Shown here piece by piece: positions 47,016 through 59,135 of a stretch of DNA of 64,000 nucleotides. Location of the stretch: NCBI RefSeq assembly GCF_037975245.1, contig NC_092567.1:13594876-13658875 (forward strand), written 5' to 3'. Within the stretch, counting starts at the first letter, position 1; each line of letters opens with the position of its first letter. The notes under the pieces are model-generated. The model was not told the origin of the DNA and searched no databases. It saw only the letters and a list, made by a program, of their open reading frames with translations. The DNA comes from Apostichopus japonicus. Lineage: Eukaryota > Echinodermata > Holothuroidea > Aspidochirotida > Stichopodidae. A program made the position numbers and the translations under genes.

Positions 47016-48029
47016 ACAGCGGCACAAAAGGTATACAAAGAAGAATATGATGTAAAATTTAATCTAATTTATGCCAAAGTTGTCAACAGTCATCAGTTGC
47101 TAGTGGGGTAAATGAAAGTACACAAGTTTAAAGGTAATGTGAAGTTATGGGCAGTCAAAGGAAGAGAATGAATCAAACCTGCATCTCTCATACACAGTGG
47201 CTTGTTAACATAGTGACATATAGCTAGCTTAAAACAATTCAGTAAAACAGTATAGTAAAGTGGGTAAGATGTCTTGAGCATGTTACAGTGAAAACAAAAC
47301 TGGTTGCTGTAAATGGCTATTATCTCAGTGTATCAAACTATTATCCTTCAATAAGGTTAATGCTTGAATGAATGTGTTGCTCAATTGATATACGTTTGGA
47401 GTTTATTCTAGATAATTGCAAAGTATTGTTTATGTTTACTGGATAAGGTCAAGGGCTTACACAGAGTTTGATAATATTGTCCTTCAATAACAACAGCAGT
47501 ACTGGTCTGAATGGATTTATTCATTAGTTGTAAACATTTAGAGTCAATACGAAACAATGATATTTGTATTCTGCTAGTCACACGTATTATAAGGGTTTCT
47601 TATTCCTACTGGATATTGGACACTTTTTGTCATATTTTGAGAATTTGTAAGTGGGTAATGAGGCAAGGATCTTTTCAGTTCAAAGAAGCACTACTGGAAA
47701 CCCTTGTTATTTTTTAAAATGTTCCTCTACTGAAGGAATAATATGAATGACTAACCAGCTTCCAAAACTCATAAGAACATAGAGTGGAGACGTGCAACAA
47801 CATCTCAAGTGTGGCTATGATCTGTCACACAAACAGACAACAACTAACTACATGATCTAAACTGAATTTTGTATTTCAGGTTTTGTCTGTTCTTCTCCTT
47901 TAAGTTCTGGCTTCAGTAATTATGAAATCTCATTATAAATCACAATCACTCTATTGAGTACAAACAATATAGTAACTTGCTTCCAACTGACTGGTTCTAG
48001 TAAATGTCATAAACTCAAAGCAAGCTTAC

Positions 48030-48101
48030 CGATGGCTACGGTTGAGCGATACCGCCTAATTTTGATGCGCTCTCCAATGGTGTCGGAAAGAGGTTGATCT
48101 A
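48030..48101 (-). CDS. Candidate upstream exon of the same minus-strand gene
   Basis: A 72-nt segment ends at a good donor (GTAAGC, plus 48024-48029) and starts after TAAG (plus 48102-48105). The open frame DQPLSDTIGERIKIRRYRST then VAI ends with one base, which fits the entry phase of the 42618-42658 exon. The acceptor is weak, and an alternative one five bases earlier would put a stop in frame. It could instead be a non-coding first exon. Confidence 0.28.
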
Positions 48102-50289
48102 CTTACTTTAAATTAACAAGCAATCAACACACTTTGAAGTAAAGATTGCTCTCACTCGTGCTCTGCACTGGATCATTCTTAACAGTATACAGACAGTATA
48201 CAGTGAGGTGTGAAAGACGTAAAGCTTTAGACCTAAAATAATTATGATGTCATCCGTACTAAATTAGCTTGTTTGCGCTCTTATTGGTAACCGTAAGAGC
48301 ATATATTGTATTCAAAATTTAGTCTGTGACCAATGTAGGTCGCGTGGCTGAATTCATATATCCATTTTGGTATTAGTTTTTTACATAGAGTTCATGGTGG
48401 AAGATGAAACTGGTAAGTGACAGATGTGATGAAAACTCCGCAGCTAACATGATCATGTGAAGAAGCACCGTGGCCGGCTTTTTATTGAGGTGTGAACTAC
48501 CATGCATTTGTCACAAGATGTTTACTTTATTAATTAAGTTGCAAACATATCTTCTGGTTTATTTCTATTCAGTCCAGCAAAGCAACAAATCAGTCTGAGT
48601 TTTGCTCAGACTGGATCACATCCCCCCCCCCTACGCAAGATTTCAGATGAAAGTTACAAGTACAGTATGTGGAATAACTGAGTCCCCATAAAATACTAAA
48701 CGTACCTACTGTACTTGTCAGCAAGTTTGAGAATGTATGAAATTAAAAAATAAAATGAGACGGATTGATATTAACATATTAGCACATACAAAAAATAGTG
48801 GATGGGCTCTACCTTGATAACTGACTTAACAGAAGCTTTTTATGGTGGCTTCTGGCCATCTTAACAGAGTGAGTAGGAAGGGTATTTGGTGGCTTAAACG
48901 TCTGCTAGAAATATGTGTGGCGTACAAGAAAAGAAAAATACAACTTGAATACTGACAAACTATCATTGTCAGCAAACTAATGTGTACATTTCTCGTTAAC
49001 TCTGCCAGGCTTAATTACCAGTCGATTACTACAGTATTATCCAAGTACCAAGTAGTCGGCCTATGCTCCAATACTTAAATTCCCAAGTATCGAGTACCAC
49101 TAATTCCAGTGCTGCTTTTAGAAGTCCAGGTGTCGAGTGCCATTGTCCAAAACAAGTTTGCACAATCCGAATACAAGTACTTTTTTCATCCGAGTACCAT
49201 TGAAGTATTTAGTAGACATGCTCTTTACATGAACCAATATGCAATGTCAGTTCTCTGAAGGTCATTGTAGGAAAATACCACTATTGCTATGAAACTTTAC
49301 ATTTCTCGAGTCTTGTTATTTCTTGTTCAATTAAAAATATATCTGAATATTTTCAAACATTTTCTGATATGAAAAAGGGCGAATTGGCATTAGTAAGCAT
49401 CTGACCGAGGTAATTACTCATGAAGTTCTACTAGACTAACTAATAACACTCCTATCTTGCTACTTGTCGTTTCCGTACAGTAAGGAAGTAAGATACATCG
49501 CTCATGCATTCACCTTGGTATGTGAATTATAAACAGTACATGGTGTACTCATGCTGAAGTAGGAACACACGAATAGTTCCATGTTTTGTTCGGTGAACTA
49601 GGAATATTAGACCTTTTTAGACCTTTTGTCCTCGAGAGCGAATACCTAGTTCTTTAAATTGAGATGTCTACGTTATGCTACTACGTACCAGGCCTTTAAA
49701 GCTGTCCTTTCGAAAGACGAAGCAATTCAGATAGTATACGTGTCAGGGCGTGAGCCTCACACCTTTGTTCTCTTCAAATTAAACTCACGCATTAGTGTCA
49801 CATTTTGAATTTATCTCAGAAATATTCACAACGGAAGACCTTGTGAGTGGCGAAAACTAGTAATGAAGCTGATGATAATTTTATTTAAATGCATTTCTAA
49901 TTTAGTCACTGTTGCTAGATCCCTCCTTTTATCAGATTATTAGCTTATAATTATGTTGCTTACATCCAGTTAATGCACACTCATCGAGGGAGCAGCAACA
50001 GCAAATGAAATGACCAACAAAAATGAGACTATGTGAAAACATAGTTTTATCGTAAAATGGCAAATTATGTGAGATATTTACGTCATTTTGATAAGTATGA
50101 GGGAAACAAAGATACCGATTCACCCGCACTCGAATTGTTAATAGTTAAGTAAAACTAACAGAAAGTTTCAAGCTTTGATGTCCTTACTTTATGACTACAA
50201 TGATATAAAAATACAAAAATACCATTTATGGTCCAACACAACGTAAAAGGAGCACCCTCTTCATTTATTCACACGACTCTATAGCCTAC
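48102..50289. other. No gene seen between the candidate exon and the satellite
   Basis: AT-rich unique-looking DNA with a C10 run (48621). From 49035 to 49210 the word GAGTAC/AAGTAC recurs irregularly (CCAAGTACCAAGTAG, CGAGTACCA, CGAGTGCCA, CCGAGTACCATT). No domain recognised. Confidence 0.4.
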
Positions 50290-53200
50290 TTTGTATATGA
50301 TAATAGGTTGGATACAGCCTAATTACTAGCTGAATACACCTTCAGTATCAGGGTAAAACATAGAAATATTCTCTATCAACACAGTGCAAACTCCTGGAGA
50401 AGGCCTCCTTTGATGATAATAGGGTGGTTAGAGACTAATTACTAGCTGAATACACCTATCAGGGTAAAACATAGAAATATTCTCTATGGAACACTGTGTA
50501 AAATCATGGAGAAGGCCTCCTTTGTATATAATAACTGGTTGGATATAGACTAACTACTAGCTGAACACACCTATCAGGGTAAAACATAGAAATATTCTCT
50601 ATGGAACACTGTGTAAACTCCTGGAGAAGGCCTCCTTTATATGATATTAGGGTGGTTGGAGACTAATTTCTAGCTGAATACACCTTTCAGGGTAAAACAT
50701 AGAAATATTCTCTATGGAACACTGTATAAACTCCTGGAGAAGGCCTCCTTTATATGATATTAGGGTGGTTGGAGACTAATTTCTAGCTGAATACACCTTT
50801 CAGGGTAAAACATAGAAATATTCTCTATGGAACACTGTATAAACTCCTGGAGAAGGCCTCCTTTGTATATGATAATAGGGTGGATATAGACTAATTACTA
50901 GTTGAACACACCTACAGTATCAGGGTAAAACATAGAAATATTCTCTATGGAACACTGTGTAAAATCATGGAGAAGGCCTCCTTTGCACAGAATATGATAG
51001 TAGGGTGGTTGGAGACTAATTACTAGTTGAATACACCTTTCAGGGTAAAACATAGAAATATTCTCTATGGAACACTGTGTAAAATCATGGAGAAGGCCTC
51101 CTTTGTATATGATAATAGGGTGGATATAGACTAATGACTAGTTGAACACACCTATCAGGGTAAAACATAGAAATATTCTCTATGAACACTGTGTAAAATC
51201 ATGGAGAAGGCCTCCTTTGTACAGTATATGATAGTAGGGTGGTTGGAGACTAGCTGAATACACCTTCAGGGTAAAACATAGAAATATTCTCTATGGAACA
51301 CTGTGTAAACTCCTGGAGAAGGCCTCCTTTATATGATATTAGGGTGGTTGGAGACTAATTTCTAGCTGAATACACCTTTCAGGGTAAAACATAGAAATAT
51401 TCTCTATGGAACACTGTGTAAACTCCTGGAGAAGGCCTCCTTTATATGATATTAGGGTGGTTGGAGACTAATTTCTAGCTGAATACACCTTTCAGGGTAA
51501 AACATAGAAATATTCTCTATGCAACACTGTATAAACTCCTGGAGAAGGCCTCCTTTGTATATGATAATAGGGTGGATATAGACTAATTACTAGTTGAACA
51601 CACCTATCAGGGTAAAACATAGAAATATTCTTTATGAACACTGTGTAAAATCATGGAGAAGGCCTCCTTTGTACAGTATATGATAGTAGGGTGGTTGGAG
51701 ACTAGCTGAATACACCTTCAGGGTAAAACATAGAAATATTCTCTATGGAACACTGTGTAAACTCCTGGAGAAGGCCTCCTTTATATGATATTAGGGTGGT
51801 TGGAGACTAATTTCTAGCTGAATACACCTTTCAGGGTAAAACATAGAAATATTCTCTATGGAACACTGTATAAACTCCTGGAGAAGGCCTCCTTTATATG
51901 ATATTAGGGTGGTTGGAGACTAATTTCTAGCTGAATACACTTTTCAGGGTAAAACATAGAAATATTCTCTATGCAACACTGTATAAACTCCTGGAGAAGG
52001 CCTCCTTTGTATATGATAATAGGGTGGATATAGACTAATTACTAGTTGAACACACCTATCAGGGTAAAACATAGAAATATTCTTTATGAACACTGTGTAA
52101 AATCATGGAGAAGGCCTCCTTTGTATATGATAATAGGGTGGATATAGACTAATGACTAGTTGAACACACCTACAGTATCAGGGTAAAACATAGAAATATT
52201 CTCTATGGAACACTGTGTAAAATCATGGAGAAGGCCTCCTTTGTACAGTATATGATAGTAGGGTGGTTGGAGACTAGCTGAATACACCTTCAGGGTAAAA
52301 CATAGAAATATTCTCTATGGAACACTGTGTAAAATCATGGAGAAGGCCTCCTTTGTACAGTATATGATAGTAGGGTGGTTGGAGACTAGCTGAATACACC
52401 TTCAGGGTAAAACATAGAAATATTCTCTATGGAACACTGTGTAAACTCCTGGAGAAGGCCTCCTTTGTATATGATAATAGGGTGGATATAGACTAATTAC
52501 TAGTTGAACACACCTATCAGGGTAAAACATAGAAATATTCTTTATGAACACTGTGTAAAATCATGGAGAAGGCCTCCTTTGTATATGATAATAGGGTGGA
52601 TATAGACTAATGACTAGTTGAACACACCTACAGTATCAGGGTAAAACATAGAAATATTCTCTATGGAACACTGTGTAAAATCATGGAGAAGGCCTCCTTT
52701 GTACAGTATATGATAGTAGGGTGGTTGGAGACTAGCTGAATACACCTTCAGGGTAAAACATAGAAATATTCTCTATGGAACACTGTGTAAACTCCTGGAG
52801 AAGGCCTCCTTTGTATATGATAATAGGGTGGATATAGACTAATTACTAGTTGAACACACCTATCAGGGTAAAACATAGAAATATTCTTTATGAACACTGT
52901 GTAAAATCATGGAGAAGGCCTCCTTTGTATATGATAATAGGGTGGATATAGACTAATGACTAGTTGAACACACCTACAGTATCAGGGTAAAACATAGAAA
53001 TATTCTCTATGGAACACTGTGTAAAATCATGGAGAAGGCCTCCTTTGTACAGTATATGATAGTAGGGTGGTTGGAGACTAGCTGAATACACCTTCAGGGT
53101 AAAACATAGAAATATTCTCTATGGAACACTGTGTAAACTCCTGGAGAAGGCCTCCTTTGTATATGATAATAGGGTGGATATAGACTAATTACTAGTTGAA

Positions 53201-54885
53201 CACACCTATCAGGGTAAAACATAGAAATATTCTTTATGAACACTGTGTAAAATCATGGAGAAGGCCTCCTTTGTATATGATAATAGGGTGGATATAGACT
53301 AATGACTAGTTGAACACACCTACAGTATCAGGGTAAAACATAGAAATATTCTCTATGGAACACTGTGTAAAATCATGGAGAAGGCCTCCTTTGTACAGTA
53401 TATGATAGTAGGGTGGTTGGAGACTAGCTGAATACACCTTCAGGGTAAAACATAGAAATATTCTCTATGGAACACTGTGTAAACTCCTGGAGAAGGCCTC
53501 CTTTGTATATGATAATAGGGTGGATATAGACTAATTACTAGTTGAACACACCTATCAGGGTAAAACATAGAAATATTCTTTATGAACACTGTGTAAAATC
53601 ATGGAGAAGGCCTCCTTTGTATATGATAATAGGGTGGATATAGACTAATGACTAGTTGAACACACCTACAGTATCAGGGTAAAACATAGAAATATTCTCT
53701 ATGGAACACTGTGTAAAATCATGGAGAAGGCCTCCTTTGTACAGTATATGATAGTAGGGTGGTTGGAGACTAGCTGAATACACCTTCAGGGTAAAACATA
53801 GAAATATTCTCTATGGAACACTGTGTAAACTCCTGGAGAAGGCCTCCTTTGTATATGATAATAGGGTGGATATAGACTAATGACTAGTTGAACACACCTA
53901 CAGTATCAGGGTAAAACATAGAAATATTCTCTATGGAACACTGTGTAAAATCATGGAGAAGGCCTCCTTTGTACAGTATATGATAGTAGGGTGGTTGGAG
54001 ACTAGCTGAATACACCTTCAGGGTAAAACATAGAAATATTCTCTATGGAACACTGTGTAAACTCCTGGAGAAGGCCTCCTTTGTATATGATAATAGGGTG
54101 GATATAGACTAATTACTAGTTGAACACACCTATCAGGGTAAAACATAGAAATATTCTTTATGAACACTGTGTAAAATCATGGAGAAGGCCTCCTTTGTAT
54201 ATGATAATAGGGTGGATATAGACTAATGACTAGTTGAACACACCTACAGTATCAGGGTAAAACATAGAAATATTCTCTATGGAACACTGTGTAAAATCAT
54301 GGAGAAGGCCTCCTTTGTACAGTATATGATAGTAGGGTGGTTGGAGACTAGCTGAATACACCTTCAGGGTAAAACATAGAAATATTCTCTATGGAACACT
54401 GTGTAAACTCCTGGAGAAGGCCTCCTTTGTATATGATAATAGGGTGGATATAGACTAATGACTAGTTGAACACACCTACAGTATCAGGGTAAAACATAGA
54501 AATATTCTCTATGGAACACTGTGTAAAATCATGGAGAAGGCCTCCTTTGTACAGTATATGATAGTAGGGTGGTTGGAGACTAGCTGAATACACCTTCAGG
54601 GTAAAACATAGAAATATTCTCTATGGAACACTGTGTAAAATCATGGAGAAGGCCTCCTTTGTATATGATAATAGGGTGGATATAGACTAATGACTAGTTG
54701 AACACACCTACAGTATCAGGGTAAAACATAGAAATATTCTCTATGGAACACTGTGTAAAATCATGGAGAAGGCCTCCTTTGTACAGTATATGATAGTAGG
54801 GTGGTTGGAGACTAGCTGAATACACCTTCAGGGTAAAACATAGAAATATTCTCTATGGAACACTGTGTAAAATCATGGAGAAGGC
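50290..54885 (+). repeat. 4.6-kb satellite array (~115-bp monomer, 346-bp higher-order unit)
   Basis: About 40 monomers each run from TTTGTATATGATAATAGGGT to GGAGAAGGCCTCC. The block CAGGGTAAAACATAGAAATA-TTCTCTATG and the end GGAGAAGGCCTCC are nearly invariant. The part between TATATGAT and CACACCT varies in length and sequence. From ~52.5 kb three monomer types (ATTACTAG; ATGACTAG with CAGTATC insert; GTACAGTATATG with GACTAGCTG) repeat in fixed order. Successive GTACAGTATATG types start at 52698, 53044, 53390 and 53736, exactly 346 bp apart, with 232-bp steps where one monomer is missing. It ends abruptly at AAGGC/GAGTCG. Confidence 0.95.
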
Positions 54886-55786
54886 GAGTCGATGATGAAG
54901 AAGGGTTATGATCTCAAACAAAATGACCTGTTTCAATACACAGACCCTAATTTTAGTGTTGGGCATATACTTTTTTTGTCCACAAAAGTCAACAAACAGT
55001 AATTACAAAAATACATCTTCGTTTATGTTATATTTAGAATTTATTCCACTTGGCCCCCTTTTTATTTCTTTTATTTTACTAATGTTTTATTTTGTTTTCC
55101 TTGACGGAGGTCACAGGGCATTTGAGTTTGAGTGAGTCTTGAAAACGTTTGAGTAATACAACTATAGAAGAACCAATTTCTTATTTCACGTATCATTTGC
55201 TCAACTTTTAATATCGTTTGTAGGGTAGGTTTAGCTTGGTCAAACAAACATGTCTATTGCATGTTAATTTCATTTAACTGGCATCGGAACCGACCCTGTA
55301 GTGCTTTACACTATGGTTATCTTATGTGGCATTAAGTATGGCAGCATAATCTCAGATAAATAATGTTTTGTTTTTATTTAACCTGATTTGGACGGATGTC
55401 GTTACCTTCATTGACGAAAACAAATCAGCAATTAGCATTCATGCTACAAACCGCTAGCCTTGAAACCTCCCAAACAATGTCATTTTGGGCATTATAGTAT
55501 ATTATAAATTTCAGACTTTGATTCCCCTACGGCATCTTTGAGGACTTCTTAGACAGGTGGAAGAAAAATTTGCTGATGCAATCTTTCTCAGCACTTTGAA
55601 GAGCGCAGTATACGTTTACCCCATATATATAAGATTTGTCTGATGAAGATAGGGTTAGTTACAGACAATAGGTTCAGCATATCCATCTTGTTTGATTTAT
55701 ACCCCGAATGACTGGATTACGTTACAAGGACGAAAAGAGGTTGGTTCACTTCAATCAGCTTTGTTACAGTACATAATTATACTCAA

Positions 55787-56885
55787 CATAGGTGTAGGAG
55801 GCGGGGGGGGGGGCTGGGGGGCTGCACCCCCCCCAACCTATTCTTTTGGTGAAAATTCGGGCAATATGCTGAGAATTTTTCGGGCACCTACTGGAAGAAG
55901 AATAATTTGCAGTGTCTTTTTCATTTTTTTGGGTGAAAATTTTGCAATATGCTGAGAATTTTTCGGGCATCTACTGAAAGAATAATAATTTGCAATATGT
56001 TTTTCAATTTTTTTGGGTGACAATTCGGGCAATATGCTGAGATTTTTCGAGCACCTACAGTACTGAAAGAAGAAGAATTTGCAATGTGTTTTTCAAATTT
56101 TTTGGTTAAAATTCGGGCAATATGCTGAGAATTTTTTCGGGCACCTACTGAAAGAATAATAATTTGCAGTGTGTTTTTCAATTTTTTTGGAGAAAATTTG
56201 GGCAATATGCTGAGAATTTTTCAGACACCTACCAGTGGCGGAGCCTCCATACAGTCAGGGGGATGCCCCCCCCTGACGGACTCAAATGGACTGCTGGCGC
56301 CCTTTTCAGCTTTTTACCACTTTTTACTTATTCGCGATTATTGACTATTTTATTGCGCTCTCAAATACCTATTGACATTTGTCACATTTTGTTGGTGCAA
56401 TTTTCTGACAAATGGCGATGACACATATTTCTTCTTTGTTTATCTGCAAATTAGCAAGGCCTGGAAAGGGTCAATTCCGGTGATCTAGGGAGTATCTTTA
56501 CTCAAAAAATTTCTCTGCGCTCCGCACCAACCTGTGGTGGCGCTCCGCTTAGATAGTGTCGAAAGCGCCCCTACAGACCATTCTCGCCCCCCCCCGACCA
56601 ATACCCCTAGCTCTGCCACTGGCACCTACTGAAAGAAGAATAATTTGCAATGTGTTTCCAATGGTTAAACTTATATTATTATTATCATTATTGTTGTAAG
56701 GACTTCCCAATAATTCTAACCAATATGGAAGGGTAATAACACGGAAAATGATTTTATGTTATTGGCATGTGATGATATGCACATTGACATGTGGAATGCG
56801 CGCGGAGCGCGCGAACAATTTTGGTTATATTTTTCGGGCAAGTCGTTACAGCCCCCCCAAATCAAATGAGGCTCCTACGCCTATG
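55787..56885. mobile_element. Non-autonomous DNA transposon (hAT-like) with internal tandem repeats
   Basis: The ends are CATAGGTGTAGGAGGC at the left and an inverted CATAGGCGTAGGAGC at the right. A perfect 8-bp duplication ATACTCAA flanks the element at 55779-55786 and 56886-56893. Inside the left end is a G-run/C-run hairpin (55800-55835). Then come at least five 84-88-bp tandem units (starting 55848, 55932, 56016, 56104, 56189), each with CGGGCAATATGCTGAGA and CGGGCACCTACTGAAAG. The fifth unit carries a second transposon (56233-56621). The right part contains a GCGCGCGGAGCGCGCG palindrome (~56799). No transposase is encoded. Confidence 0.8.
56233..56621. mobile_element. 389-bp MITE nested in the element at 55787-56885
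   Basis: The left end CAGTGGCGGAGC and inverted right end CAGTGGCAGAGC differ at one position. The flanking octamers ACACCTAC (56225-56232) and GCACCTAC (56622-56629) are an 8-bp target duplication with one later change; the neighbouring tandem units show GCACCTAC as the original. Its right half (CCGGTGATCTAGGGAGTATC, GGCGCTCCGCTTAGATAGT) matches sequence at 1045-1125 near the window start. hAT-type by duplication length. Confidence 0.75.
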
Positions 56886-56893
56886 ATACTCAA

Positions 56894-59135
56894 AGCCTGT
56901 ATGTGCACATTAAATGAGCCACTGCATGAGCCTGGTTATTGAGTATATACTAGTTTTGTCCGTGTAGTAAACCTTATCAATGAAATAAAATAAAAACAGG
57001 GGCTAATAATTCTTGCATTAATAGTATTTTAATGATAGGATTTGTTGCTTCTGTCGATGATGCCATAGACTTGCTGGTAAACACTTTAAAGAAGCGGCGA
57101 GTACTTGGGAGGCGATGATTCAAAGTATTATCTTAAGAGGTTGATAATCCTCATCTTTGCTCCAACAAAGCCGTATTATGTTGTTATACTGTAAAATCTT
57201 GCTTCACCAAGTCCATCATCGAACGCATTGTTGTATTTATCACATGCGTAACTCGTTGTTATTTGAACCATTGCTATTAAAAAGCAATCAAGTCCAAGAT
57301 AATCTAAATGTAAATCAAGTCGCTTTGTGGAATATTATCCAATGACACTATACATCTAACAGCTAATATGATGAAAGAGAAATTTTTTATAGTGGATATT
57401 TTTCCTGTTATCATGCCTACATAAGCATATATCACCGCCTAAGATGACATGATACAAATTACTGCCGAACTAATGGCACAAACTAATTGCAGCAGAGCTA
57501 TAAAAACACACCCGTTACTGACGCAGACTCAAACTCAATTTTGACAATTTTGAAAAATGTCGAGTTCATCCCTCCTCGAGGCAACACTAACTCGTAAATT
57601 AGATTATCATTATAATGTCTCTAGTTGCTATAACACTGTATTACAGGAAAATTTCCCCCTGTAAAATTCTGGGATGGTGAGGCCGTGGCAAAGTAATCGA
57701 ATCTTATGTGTTGTAGTTTTGAAACAATTGGAAAGCCCTCAATGCAGCCCCAACAATGAAAGGAACGTTTATTGTACGAACTGAATGGTCTTCCATGAAG
57801 AGTATAGGTGTAAATCTTAAGTTTTATTGCGAGGTTTATAACAGGGATCCATGGATAAGCAACTCCAAACAATAAATTAACTGTTTCATTTCTACAATAC
57901 AAGTTTACAATTTGTTTATATCAAAATTACACTAACCCTTCTATATACGTCATATGATATTAGGTTACTACTAGTAATGGATACTTCAGTAAAAATTTAG
58001 CACTCCGATGCTTGCATGCGACAAAGATCACCCTTTGGTACTTCTAATCGGACACTACCTCCAAATGTTGCTATGAAAATAATATAGGAACCATTGGTTG
58101 GCGGCAACAGAACTGATTGGTAACATGTGAGAAAGCTAAGACTATCCCGTACACATAATATAGTTTACTTCAATATTGTTGGTATAGATATTTAATGAAT
58201 CACAGCTACAGTAACAAATATTCATACCTATGTATACCTATATATACCAATCTAAATATATAACTCTATATACATCCAACTAAATATAACTATGTAAATA
58301 TATATAACTATATATATAATTATCTATATACATAAGTTACCACCTTAGGTTCGTTTATTATGCATATATTTCTTCAGGTGTCATTTCAGTCGGATCATAA
58401 CACCTCTCTGAGCAGCTGTTCATAGACACATTGCAAAGATGACGTCCTGTGTAGCTGCCCCATTGAGCAATGGTAGTGATTTCATTAGTTAAACAAGGTT
58501 CGAGTAATCATATAAGCAAGTATATGATACAAAATCGACAACATTCATTTCACTGTGATTACCAAAATGCTTGATTTTGTTTCTACGTTTGAATTCGAAA
58601 ATTCAACTAGTTTCTTTATGCACGATGTAATGAAACCATAGCCCTCAACAAGAGAACATATGACCTGTAAATATTTAGAACACCACAAGCATCATACAGT
58701 CAGTCCCCAGCAGTGTGAAAAGTGCTTTCTTTTCTTGTAGAATATTCATAGCTTTGCATGACGTCACTCCTAATGAATATATAGTGAGGTAAAACTTATC
58801 ATTTGGAAGGTCAATTTCTCAGTCATTAACTAATTTATGTCTGGTAATAGTTGAATTGATGAAGGAAAGGTGTTTAATCCAATAGTTATTTACAACAGAC
58901 ACATGAAGGAGCGGAAAGGGAATTTTTCGACAGTAACTTAACCACTTTCTAACTGTGTAGCAAAAAAACTTGCTGGGGGGGGGGGAGGGCCATGAATGTC
59001 ATAATTTGCCACATATTTCTCTTCAAATCATCTGGTAACGAAGTCAAATTCACGGCAATATATACGTATATACGAGTAAAGTGGAAACTGTCCCGTTCCA
59101 CATTGGTACTGTACGTATCGCGCGAAATAAGCATT
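56894..59135. other. No gene seen between transposon and 25-bp satellite
   Basis: The longest frame (57621-57902, minus, 93 codons) shows no motif. 58200-58335 is rich in TATATA and TATAACTATATA words. Confidence 0.4.

Larger units (their letters stand above)
43713..48029. other. Probable intron of the minus-strand gene candidate
   Basis: Besides the TTA microsatellite, the AGGTCA-type repeat (46180-46690) and the 44-bp duplication, no further exon with clear splice sites was found. Confidence 0.35.

Noticed and set aside
50290-54885. Direct-repeat/variable-spacer look of a CRISPR array
   Set aside because: Spacers are shared between monomers and vary gradually, the genome is eukaryotic, and there are no cas genes. 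It is satellite DNA.
57621-57902. 93-codon minus-strand frame
   Set aside because: No family resemblance, no exon borders with good splice signals and no neighbouring coding segments.
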